Source of the DNA: JABDLO01 sp035327565
GTDB taxonomy: Bacteria > Bacteroidota > Bacteroidia > Chitinophagales > Saprospiraceae
Direction of reading: 5' to 3'
Assembly (NCBI GenBank): GCA_035327565.1
Contig: DAOLDB010000004.1
Span: 1-64,000 of the forward strand
Length of the DNA: 64,000 nt
The notes below the pieces were generated by a model. The model was not told the origin of the DNA. It did no database searches and saw nothing but the letters and a program-made list of their open reading frames with translations. The position numbers and the translations under genes were made by a program. Positions 54,842 to 62,271 of this stretch are shown here, one piece after another. Within the stretch, counting starts at the first letter, position 1, and each line of letters begins with the position of its first letter.

Positions 54842-55177
54842 CTAACAACAAGAAGAAACATCATTCATATTCAATTGGTCAAATAATTGGACAAAAGCAT
54901 CCCTAAACTCATTCCACACTTTAGAGTCTATGCAATAACAAACTGAAACACCTTCAATGGAACCCTGGATCAGGCCGGTATTTTTTAATTCTCTCAAATG
55001 TTGACTAATCGTAGCCTGGGCTAATCCAAGCTCATTGACCAGATCACTGTTGATGCAAGTGTTGCTTTTCAGTAAATGCTGAATAATAGCGATACGAGCA
55101 GGATGTCCAAGTACTTTCGCCATTTGGGCAAGTTGGTTTTGTTTTTCTGTAAATAATTCTACCCGGGTTACTCCCAT
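54842..55177 (-). CDS. arsR: ArsR-family metalloregulator
   Basis: 111 residues, winged helix: KVLGHPARIAIIQHLLKSNTC, LVNELGLAQATISQHLRELKNTGLIQGS (recognition helix QATISQHLREL) and the wing region VSVCYCID. Cys residues at VCYC and the C-terminal SSCC can bind As(III)/Sb(III), though their arrangement differs from the ELCVC site of E. coli ArsR. It probably represses its own operon (arsR-arsC-acr3, gaps 75 bp and ATGA overlap) and is released by arsenite. Confidence 0.92.
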   Translation of the reverse strand: MGVTRVELFTEKQNQLAQMAKVLGHPARIAIIQHLLKSNTCINSDLVNELGLAQATISQHLRELKNTGLIQGSIEGVSVCYCIDSKVWNEFRDAFVQLFDQLNMNDVSSCC

Positions 55178-55188
55178 ATCATAATATT

Positions 55189-55202
55189 ATATTGCAATAT
55201 TA
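55189..55202 (-). promoter_or_regulatory. Candidate ArsR operator/promoter
   Basis: ATATTGCAATAT (55189-55200) is a perfect 12-bp palindrome 12 bp upstream of the arsR ATG. On the minus strand TAATATTG (55195-55202), one mismatch from the -7 element, overlaps it. This is where an autoregulatory ArsR site would be expected. Confidence 0.45.
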
Positions 55203-55225
55203 CAATAAAATTCAGATAAAATGCC

Positions 55226-55756
55226 TTATAAAATTCTATTATTTTTTGCAATCATTAAATCGCTGTATGAAGCTCCTATTAAATCACCCTCCTTGATACC
55301 CCATTTATCCATCAACAATTTACATTGAGTCCTTCCTCTGCTTTCTTCCTGGGCTTCACCAGATACAAAGACTTCTATTTCAACAAATGAACCTAACCCT
55401 TCTACTATATCCAAATGAATTTTGATTGTTTCGATGATATAAATACGCCTAATTTTTTTAACCTGGACTTTCATACCCAATGCCTGAATTAAAATCTGTA
55501 TGAGGTTCCCCTCACGGGTACAGGGGTAAATATTTATTTTCGACTTTTTGGGACCAGCTTTATCATTCCTTTCATAGTATATCAGATTATTTTCAATTTG
55601 ACCTTCACGGTGTTTTAATCTCCCTTGCTTTACAAGAAAATATGTATCGGTTTGGATATCCTCACCGATGTAGCGGGCTTGATTCTTTTCCAACCAATCA
55701 ATGATTCTGAAAGGATCATCACATATGGCTTTGATTTCTATAGAAGTATGTTTCAT
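55226..55756 (-). CDS. CYTH-domain protein (class IV adenylate cyclase/CyaB-like)
   Basis: 176 residues. The N-terminal EIKA (ExK) belongs to the CYTH signature, and further acidic/basic alternation occurs in DTYFLVKQGRLKHREG, LIYYERNDK and IHLDIVEGLGSFVEIEV (paired E/E metal ligands of the triphosphate tunnel). Family members are adenylate cyclases (CyaB), thiamine triphosphatases or tripolyphosphatases. The substrate cannot be read off. It is adjacent to, but 48 bp upstream of, the arsR gene on the same strand. Confidence 0.85.
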   Translation of the reverse strand: MKHTSIEIKAICDDPFRIIDWLEKNQARYIGEDIQTDTYFLVKQGRLKHREGQIENNLIYYERNDKAGPKKSKINIYPCTREGNLIQILIQALGMKVQVKKIRRIYIIETIKIHLDIVEGLGSFVEIEVFVSGEAQEESRGRTQCKLLMDKWGIKEGDLIGASYSDLMIAKNNRIL

Positions 55757-55924
55757 GTCTTATCATAAAAAAATTAATATAACGCCTATTGCATTTCATT
55801 GAAAGACATTTTCATAACGTCCTTACAGAATTCCTGATAATCCAACATGGATTTCAACGTTGAATATAGTACTTAATAATGTATTTATGATTTCCTTTGC
55901 GACTGAAAATCAAAGAGCATCTGT

Positions 55925-57322
55925 ATGATCAGATCTTTTTCCCTATTAATTCTTTTATTCATTATCATTCAGCCTGTTTCCTCACAACAGGAATATGCCG
56001 TAGTCAGAGAACTGACCTTTTATGGTAATCATAAAACGAAGGAGCAAGTGATCCGGCGGGAATTGGATATGTTGGAAGGAGATACTTTGATCATAGCACA
56101 GTTGCCCCAACAAATAATATTGAATGAAAGAAGACTTTTATCAACAAAGTTATTTACCGATGTAAACATACTTATTAGAAGCTGGGATACTCTTAATTAC
56201 ATAGTAGATGTTCATATTGAATTGGTTGAAGGCTGGTATTTTATTCCAACAGTGGTGTTCGAACTGGCAGACCGTAATTTCAATGTCTGGTGGAAAGAAA
56301 TGGGTGGTTCACTGTCCAGGGTCAATTACGGGGTGAGAGCAGATCATTTCAATCTGACAGGATATCGCGATCGACTGAAAGTAAAAGCACAATTCGGTTT
56401 TACCAGAAACTTTGTGCTGGAATATCGTTATCCCTTTCTCTCTGACAATTGGGGATTTCAATCGGAAATCTTTTATGCGGATAATAAAGAAATTGATTAT
56501 ATCACTTTGGGGAATAAACAAAACTTTATAAGTAATGAGGACGAAAGACTTCTGTTAAAGCGATTTCGTACGGGATTCACCTTGAATCACAGACCTGATC
56601 TTTTTGCTTTTCACACACTGAGATTTCAATTTCTTTATAATCAGGTTGATGATTTCATAGCCAGAGATCTTAATCCCAATTACTTTCTGAATGGAAATAA
56701 CTTCCTGCGCTACTTTATGATAGAATACGACTTTCAGTTAGACAAAAGAGTATTTACTATATATCCGGAGGGAGGGTATATGTTGTTTTTTAACATTAAG
56801 AAAGAAGGATTGGGTATTTTTAATGATTATAACAATCTGCCAGTATTTATAGGAGCTGAAAAACACCTGGGCTATAAACGCTGGATTGTCAGTGGCCGCT
56901 TTAAAGCCAAGGCGAATTTGATCAGGGACCAGGTTGCATTTGTCAATAACAAAGCGATTGGATATGGTCATGATGTCATCACCGGCTATGAATTGTATGT
57001 GATTGACGGAACCGACTTTATTTTGTTTCAATCGGCTTTGAAATTCAGAATTTTTGATAAAGTTTTGGATTTGGGACGAAGTATGCCATTAAGACAATTC
57101 CGGCGGATGTCTGTCAGATTATTTCTCCGCTGGAACATTGATGGTGGTTACATTAATGAGAGGGATTACATCGATACCAACATACTGAACAACCGGTGGG
57201 TTTTTGGGTATGGCCCTGCTTTGGATTTTATGCTATGGAATACATTTGTCATCGAAGCGGCATATTCATTCAATCAATTGGGCGAAAGCGGATTTTTCTT
57301 CAAAAGTTCTTTATCTTTTTAA
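55925..57322 (+). CDS. Omp85-like outer-membrane protein with one POTRA domain
   Basis: 465 residues with signal peptide (MIRSFSLLILLFIIIQPVSSQ). A POTRA domain (about 24-105; VRELTFYGNHKTKEQVIRREL, NERRLLSTKLFTDVNI) precedes a barrel with strands such as NYGVRADHFNLTGYRDRLKVKAQ, LEYRYPFLSD and the terminal FVIEAAYSFNQ...FFKSSLSF. BamA/TamA-like but with only a single POTRA and a short barrel, so a specialised member (e.g. a partner for surface protein insertion) rather than BamA itself. nadK follows 12 bp later. Confidence 0.8.
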   Translation: MIRSFSLLILLFIIIQPVSSQQEYAVVRELTFYGNHKTKEQVIRRELDMLEGDTLIIAQLPQQIILNERRLLSTKLFTDVNILIRSWDTLNYIVDVHIELVEGWYFIPTVVFELADRNFNVWWKEMGGSLSRVNYGVRADHFNLTGYRDRLKVKAQFGFTRNFVLEYRYPFLSDNWGFQSEIFYADNKEIDYITLGNKQNFISNEDERLLLKRFRTGFTLNHRPDLFAFHTLRFQFLYNQVDDFIARDLNPNYFLNGNNFLRYFMIEYDFQLDKRVFTIYPEGGYMLFFNIKKEGLGIFNDYNNLPVFIGAEKHLGYKRWIVSGRFKAKANLIRDQVAFVNNKAIGYGHDVITGYELYVIDGTDFILFQSALKFRIFDKVLDLGRSMPLRQFRRMSVRLFLRWNIDGGYINERDYIDTNILNNRWVFGYGPALDFMLWNTFVIEAAYSFNQLGESGFFFKSSLSF

Positions 57323-57334
57323 TATCTTACATTA

Positions 57335-58216
57335 ATGAAGACTGTAATTCATGGTCAATATATCGATAAAACACAATTGCTTTATTTGAATGACCTGATC
57401 AACATTGCTGATAAAAGTGGGGTGTTTATTGCGTATAGCCATCCTTTCATTGAAGAAATTCGCAAGGAGGGGATGCAACCCCGTTCTGACAGGATCATTC
57501 ATTCTTACCGGGAACTGTGGGATTATCAGCCGGACTTTTTCATTACATTGGGTGGTGATGGCACCATTTTACAATCCATTACATGGGTGAGGGATAGTAA
57601 TATTCCGATTGTTGGTATTAATCTGGGCAGACTGGGATTTCTGGCCAGTATAGAGAAAAAATCGATCATTCCAGCCATGCAGGATATATTTTCAGGAAAA
57701 TTCCGGATTGAAAATAGAAGCGTGTTGAGCCTTACATCCAATATAGATATATATGGAGATGCCCGGTTTGCATTGAATGATTTTACAATAACCAAACGCG
57801 ATGGATCGGCCATGATAAAAATCTCCATATTCATCAATGAAAAATTATTAAATACTATCTGGGCAGATGGAATTATTGTCGCCACACCTACAGGCTCTAC
57901 CGGATATTCATTAAGTTGTGGAGGACCCATCCTGTTTCCTGATGCTGCAAATTTTGTCATAACACCCATAGCGCCTCATAATCTGACTGTAAGACCAATC
58001 GTTATTCCAGATACAGAGATCATTGATATTTCAGTTGAGGGAAGATCTGAACAATATCTTTCGACCCTGGATTCCAGGTCAGAATTGATCACGAAAGCAC
58101 ACAAAATCAGATTGACAAAATGTCCATTTACAATCCAATTGGCTTATCCTCACACGACTTCTTTTATGGAAACCATCAGCAGTAAATTGATGTGGGGGTT
58201 GGATATCAGAAACTAA
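57335..58216 (+). CDS. nadK: NAD kinase
   Basis: 293 residues. The GGDG motif at 73-76 (ITLGGDGTILQS), INLGRLGFLAS, NDFTITKRDGSAM and TPTGSTGYSLSCGGPI are all diagnostic of ATP-NAD kinases. It makes NADP+ from NAD+ in the cytoplasm. It starts 12 bp after the Omp85-like gene stop, so it is probably co-transcribed, a pairing without obvious functional link. Confidence 0.96.
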   Translation: MKTVIHGQYIDKTQLLYLNDLINIADKSGVFIAYSHPFIEEIRKEGMQPRSDRIIHSYRELWDYQPDFFITLGGDGTILQSITWVRDSNIPIVGINLGRLGFLASIEKKSIIPAMQDIFSGKFRIENRSVLSLTSNIDIYGDARFALNDFTITKRDGSAMIKISIFINEKLLNTIWADGIIVATPTGSTGYSLSCGGPILFPDAANFVITPIAPHNLTVRPIVIPDTEIIDISVEGRSEQYLSTLDSRSELITKAHKIRLTKCPFTIQLAYPHTTSFMETISSKLMWGLDIRN

Positions 58217-58229
58217 ATCAATGGAAGGG

Positions 58230-58697
58230 TTATACTTTGGAAGGGGTTTCTAGATTTTGATTCTCTTCTATCATATCAATAAAAATACGGGTAAGGCTAA
58301 ATCTGTTTTTCTCTACTTTATCGAAAAATAGTTTGTCTTCGTTATCGAATATTTTCCTGACTTCAAAATACTTTTGCCTGCCCTTTTCGGTAATGGTCAC
58401 ATTCTTGGATCTTGAATCATCAGGATCCTCCTCTCTTTTGATGTATCCGTTCCTTTCCAGGCTCCTTAGTACTTTGCTGGTCATCATTTTATGGGAGTGT
58501 GCATGCCTGGCGAGACTGATTTGATTGATAGTAAGATTCCTTTCTTCCATCCATATTATAGTTGCCAGAAGAAGATACTGAACGTGTGTTATACAATATT
58601 CAGTAAGCAGTTCATTGATCTTTCGCTGCCAAATGTTGGATACCTGCCACAAAAGATAGCCTGATCCATGACTGGGTTTACGGTCGTATTTCATCAT
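58230..58697 (-). CDS. MarR family transcriptional regulator
   Basis: The start is placed at ATG 58697 (about 155 residues); an in-frame ATG at 58772 adds 25 residues not seen in the family. The winged helix is visible: YLLLATIIWMEERN, INQISLARHAHSHKMMTSKVLRSLERNGYIKREEDPDDSRSKNVTITEKGRQ, including the characteristic DxRxxx-TxxG wing. It faces nadK convergently, so its target genes are probably elsewhere or it is autoregulatory. Confidence 0.88.
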   Translation of the reverse strand: MMKYDRKPSHGSGYLLWQVSNIWQRKINELLTEYCITHVQYLLLATIIWMEERNLTINQISLARHAHSHKMMTSKVLRSLERNGYIKREEDPDDSRSKNVTITEKGRQKYFEVRKIFDNEDKLFFDKVEKNRFSLTRIFIDMIEENQNLETPSKV

Positions 58698-59289
58698 TTT
58701 AATTCGTCCAATCCCGGGATCAAAAATTTGATAATCCCGTTTACTTGTCCGAAGATAGACATTTATGTCCATTTATACCTCCATTTCCCCTTTAAATTTT
58801 CAAAAAATATATATATTTTTTTGAATTTTATAAACTACCAGCAAAAATCAAGGGGTAAATCTCTGATCAATTGCTGAAAAACAGAGTTAAGGGATTGGCT
58901 CCGGTGATAAAAATCTTCAGGAAATTACGAGATAATCAAGTCGCATTTTGCTATTCTTATGTAATTCGAAGCGTAATCCTTAATATATGGAGGTGCTACC
59001 ATAAAAGCGGGGCAGAATCGAAAGGTCATTACTCCCACTTTTGTGAAATAATAAGTTGAGACCACGGTTTTCATCAACTAAAGGCAACTGGGAATAAATT
59101 ATAATACTCTCTCCTTAATCAGTCTTTCTGATTGTGGGCTGATAAATACTTCAAATAGTTAATTTTCAAATGATAAAGTTGGAAATGCTTTTTAGCCTGT
59201 TTTCTATAACAATAAAGAAAAAGGTTCACTAAACTTTTGGTTTATTTAATATGAATTTCTGATTTTCATCCATTATGGCACGAGAATCT
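58698..59289. other. Intergenic region with a near-palindromic A/T tract
   Basis: About 590 bp. TTCAAAAAA (58799-58807), TATATATA (58808-58815) and TTTTTTTGAA (58816-58825) form a near-perfect AT palindrome about 100 bp upstream of the marR start. It could be a MarR-type operator or a promoter-proximal structure. A plus-strand 62-codon frame (58871-59059) is not credible. Nothing else recognised. Confidence 0.35.
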
Positions 59290-59556
59290 CTATTTCTTTA
59301 ATGCCTTTTCAGTAAATTTTTTATTTTTTGGATTAAGCGGTACAGGATCATCGCCAAAAGGACCCCAGGGATGGCATTTGGCGATCCTCCTCATTCCCAG
59401 ATATAGTCCTTTTATGACGCCCCATTCTTCAATAGCCCTGATCATATATCTGGAACAGGTAGGCTTGAAGCGGCAAGAGGGACCTAAAAGCGGAGATATC
59501 AATTTCTGATAAACCCTGACAGGAAAAATTACAATGGTTTTGATCCATTCCATCAA
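59290..59556 (-). CDS. yidD: Membrane protein insertion efficiency factor YidD
   Basis: 88 residues, very typical: RVYQKLISPLLGPSCRFKPTCSRYMIRAIEEWGVIKGLYLGMRRIAKCHPWGPFGDDPVP. The three conserved Cys and the amphipathic N-terminal helix are present. YidD assists YidC in inserting inner-membrane proteins. It overlaps the DUF6702 gene stop by 4 bp (ATGA), and in Bacteroidota this pairing is frequent. Confidence 0.95.
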   Translation of the reverse strand: MMEWIKTIVIFPVRVYQKLISPLLGPSCRFKPTCSRYMIRAIEEWGVIKGLYLGMRRIAKCHPWGPFGDDPVPLNPKNKKFTEKALKK

Positions 59557-60056
59557 ATGAGAGAGATTTTTTCTTTGAATTTTTTATGATTAAATAACAA
59601 AAAACTTTTTTTCTGTTGATTTTTTCTAATCGTCACTATGTTTTTCTGATCATCAAAAACCTCCAGCAATAGGGTATTGACGACCTCAATTTCTTTGGGA
59701 TTGACTATATTATAAATCTCAAAATAACACCAGGCAGCCATATAATCTCCAGAACTTTCTTTGCCAAGAAAATCAAGCACTGCACGTTGTCCATCAATAA
59801 ATATATGCAAATGCCGGTTAAAATATTCTTCCAAATGGAAATGGGCTTCCTGAGTTTCTTTTTCGGAGAGAATAAATAGGTGATCTGCTCCGGTCAATCT
59901 CAAAGCATCTTCAATATCATCAATAAACACATGAAGACTGATTTGTATAGATTGTGTATGTTGATTGTATTTTATGTCACAATTACTTACATGGTAATTA
60001 TGTAAACAGATTACGTGCGAGAAAATCTGAGTCAATAATAAAAATATCATACCCAT
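59553..60056 (-). CDS. DUF6702 family protein
   Basis: 167 residues, hydrophobic N-terminus (MGMIFLLLTQIFSHVICL) consistent with a signal. The mature part starts HNYHVSNCDIKYNQHTQSIQISLHVFIDDIEDALR, the DUF6702 opening, continuing with ISLHVF, EEYFNRHLHIFIDGQRA, AAWCYFEI and NTLLLEVFDDQKNIVTI. It is a small beta-rich periplasmic protein of unknown role, commonly found next to yidD or metallopeptidase genes. Upstream gene of the pair. Confidence 0.82.
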   Translation of the reverse strand: MGMIFLLLTQIFSHVICLHNYHVSNCDIKYNQHTQSIQISLHVFIDDIEDALRLTGADHLFILSEKETQEAHFHLEEYFNRHLHIFIDGQRAVLDFLGKESSGDYMAAWCYFEIYNIVNPKEIEVVNTLLLEVFDDQKNIVTIRKNQQKKSFLLFNHKKFKEKISLI

Positions 60057-60533
60057 TATACCATTTATTATAATTCAATAACTATATGGGTGCAAAAATA
60101 AATAAATATAGATCCTCACAGCCATTATTAAACCTTCGTCTCTTTAAATCCTGCCATATTGAAAGAATCAAATCATCAACTAACGTATCGATTAACAAGG
60201 GAATATAGTATTTGGGGAGGGATTCATTCCTTTAAGAGTGAAAACGGCTTCATTTAAAGCCCCTATACATATACCGATCTCATTTAATTCTATTCCAAAA
60301 GTCAAAACTTCCATTATTTATATCTTTTAATCTTTAAAACAGAGCAGTTAGACGGATAAATTGATTCTTTCACCGAGAAATGCATTTTTGATGCAACTTA
60401 ACAAACCCCTCAGACGTCTATAGTATAGAATTTAATTTTGAAATTCTATTATTAAAGTAAGAATTCAAAAATATATTCTGAATAAATAAACTTTGAATAA
60501 ATTAATTTTTTAACAAAATAAAATTTTATAGTC
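60057..60533. other. Intergenic region with an inverted repeat
   Basis: About 480 bp. ATAGAATTT (60425-60433) and AAATTCTAT (60441-60449) form a perfect 9-bp inverted repeat with a 7-bp spacer, about 85 bp upstream of the small plus-strand gene. No full TAnnTTTG was found near it. No credible longer gene. Confidence 0.4.
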
Positions 60534-60794
60534 ATGTTAACGCTAGATACGCACAGAACACCTTATGACAAGTTCAGGCCACGACCATTCTTTCCTGAGA
60601 GAAAGAAAATGATCAAGCAGGATATTTCCCTGGGTAATGGAGGAAAAAAGTACAATCCTGAGTGGAGTAAAAACAAAACTTCATCAAACAAAAGTGATAT
60701 TGCTTACAATTCTGAAAAACAAGAATTTATGCAGTTGCTTCCTTGGGCGTTGTTTGCTACTATGGCTTTGATCAGCTTGTTATTGGCACTTTAA
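60534..60794 (+). CDS. Small tail-anchored membrane protein, unknown
   Basis: 86 residues: a polar, basic N-terminal part (DTHRTPYDKFRPRPFFPERKK, SLGNGGKKYNPEWSKNK) and one membrane helix at the C-terminus (PWALFATMALISLLLAL) with no loop beyond it. I do not recognise a family. The polar region is exceptionally rich in Asn, Lys, Ser and Pro. It stands alone, with a long 3' untranslated stretch leading to an intrinsic terminator 213 bp downstream. Codon content looks plausible, but without homologs the call stays moderate. Confidence 0.5.
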   Translation: MLTLDTHRTPYDKFRPRPFFPERKKMIKQDISLGNGGKKYNPEWSKNKTSSNKSDIAYNSEKQEFMQLLPWALFATMALISLLLAL

Positions 60795-61006
60795 ACATCA
60801 TCCTGAGCAAGGTACACCTTCAATAGTTTTGAATCCAATAGGAATTTTTTCGAAATAACTACAACATTTTCCGAATAAAATTTTTATTAAAATGATGAAG
60901 TAATAAAGATTTACTTCCATTTGACACCGGTAGTTTCGAATAAGAAAGCAGGAGAAACTCAATTGACTTAAAAGGGTGCATATTGATTCCGGATTTTGGA
61001 AAATAT

Positions 61007-61035
61007 AAAAAAGGCAGGCTCAATCTGCCTTTTTT
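61007..61035 (+). terminator. Intrinsic terminator (bidirectional type)
   Basis: AAAAAAGGCAG (61007-61017) pairs perfectly with CTGCCTTTTTT (61025-61035), with a 7-base loop and runs of A and T on the two sides. It would end transcripts from the plus strand (small gene at 60534) and possibly from the minus strand. Confidence 0.7.
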
Positions 61036-61136
61036 ATGTAAATGATCGGAAACAGATATATATTCTGAAAACGATTTACCGGTAAAGACCGGATTATTAT
61101 ATATGTTATTTGATTGTGATTAATGAGTTGAACAAG

Positions 61137-61163
61137 AACCCGGTCTAACCCACCGGGTTTTTT
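61137..61163 (+). terminator. Intrinsic terminator
   Basis: AACCCGGT (61137-61144) pairs with ACCGGGTT (61152-61159) around a 7-base loop, followed by a T-run to 61163 on the plus strand. It lies only 100 bp after the previous terminator, with no reading frame between them, so it must end a separate short transcript or act as a backup. Confidence 0.7.
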
Positions 61164-61188
61164 TATTGATGCTGCATATACTTATGGT

Positions 61189-62271
61189 TTATATAGGCAA
61201 TTTTTCCTTGGATTTATCTTCTTTCCAAAGATCGAAATCGGGTGTATTCAAAATGCTCTTATGTATGTTTTCAGTATGATTGAGAATTCCCGGTCTTAAA
61301 TATGAGTGTAAAATCTGAATATCATACAACTCTTCCACGTCGTTTTCATAGCGAATATGTCCTGCCTTCATTCCTGTAGGCAAATGAATGATTTCTACGC
61401 CGCAATTCACATCTTTATATCGAATAGGTAAATCTCTGAAAACAGAAGAACTTTTTCTGATCCGTGACAGGCATATAAACAGATAATCTCCCCACTTACA
61501 CATACCTCTTGCAAATCCAGGGACACGTGTGACAACTTCTTTTTTACCATTTTTCCGGTCGATTTGTACCAATTCACCGGTTGCGGAGGTTAAGAGGAAC
61601 AGATTTCCATCGTAAATTCGCGGAGAGTGAGGCATAGACAATCCTGATATGATAATTTCGTGGCTTTCGGTGTCTATCACTATTCCACCATTCAAGACAT
61701 CGTTTCTCCAACCCTTATTAGTATTCGTTTTGCCAAAAGCGGTAACATATTTAGGTTTGTCATTTTCCATTGCCATTCCATTCAAATGACAATGGTCTCT
61801 CGCATCTTTGTCATGAATAAAATTCGGCTTCCACACTGGAGTAAAGCTATACTGATCATCCATTAAAGCTATGCAAGAAAATGCAGTGACCACAGCGTAC
61901 AAGCCCTCCTTTCCCCAATGCATATCATGAATGTCAATTTCTCCGGTATAATAGCAAGCTCTCGGAACAAACAGGGCATCATATTGTCCGGGTTGGGGAG
62001 GAAAATAAAAACTGATACCTGAAGCATTAGCTAAAACTATCAATTCGTCTTTAGTTGCAATTGCCATTTTCCTTCCATCCACAGCCAATCCCATGGCTTT
62101 TTTAAAATTTCTGGGCAATTGTATCAATCCTCCTTCTTTTAAGGGGCTTAGAATAATAAGTTTACCCGCCTGATAGGTTGTCAGTGCAAGACTGCATTCC
62201 AATTCAGTGAGCAAGGCAGGTACGTTGGGTGAATAGGTGCAATGTAATGGACTGTAGATATTTTGCGTCAT
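61189..62271 (-). CDS. TIGR03032 family protein
   Basis: 360 residues. The opening SPNVPALLTELECSLALTTYQAGKLIILSP, the YDALFVPRACYYTGEIDIHDM segment, GKTNTNKGWRNDVLNGGIVIDTESHEIIISGLSMPHSPR and PGFARGMC are characteristic of the TIGR03032 (DUF4915) family, a six-bladed propeller-like fold of unknown function, often near glycosyltransferases or TPR proteins. It overlaps the upstream glycosyltransferase-like gene by 4 bp (ATGA). No signal peptide; cytoplasmic. Confidence 0.85.
   Translation of the reverse strand: MTQNIYSPLHCTYSPNVPALLTELECSLALTTYQAGKLIILSPLKEGGLIQLPRNFKKAMGLAVDGRKMAIATKDELIVLANASGISFYFPPQPGQYDALFVPRACYYTGEIDIHDMHWGKEGLYAVVTAFSCIALMDDQYSFTPVWKPNFIHDKDARDHCHLNGMAMENDKPKYVTAFGKTNTNKGWRNDVLNGGIVIDTESHEIIISGLSMPHSPRIYDGNLFLLTSATGELVQIDRKNGKKEVVTRVPGFARGMCKWGDYLFICLSRIRKSSSVFRDLPIRYKDVNCGVEIIHLPTGMKAGHIRYENDVEELYDIQILHSYLRPGILNHTENIHKSILNTPDFDLWKEDKSKEKLPI

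Noticed and set aside
58871..59059. 62-codon plus-strand frame in the gap before yidD
   Set aside because: No motif, no membrane or signal pattern, and AT-rich gap sequence readily gives such frames.
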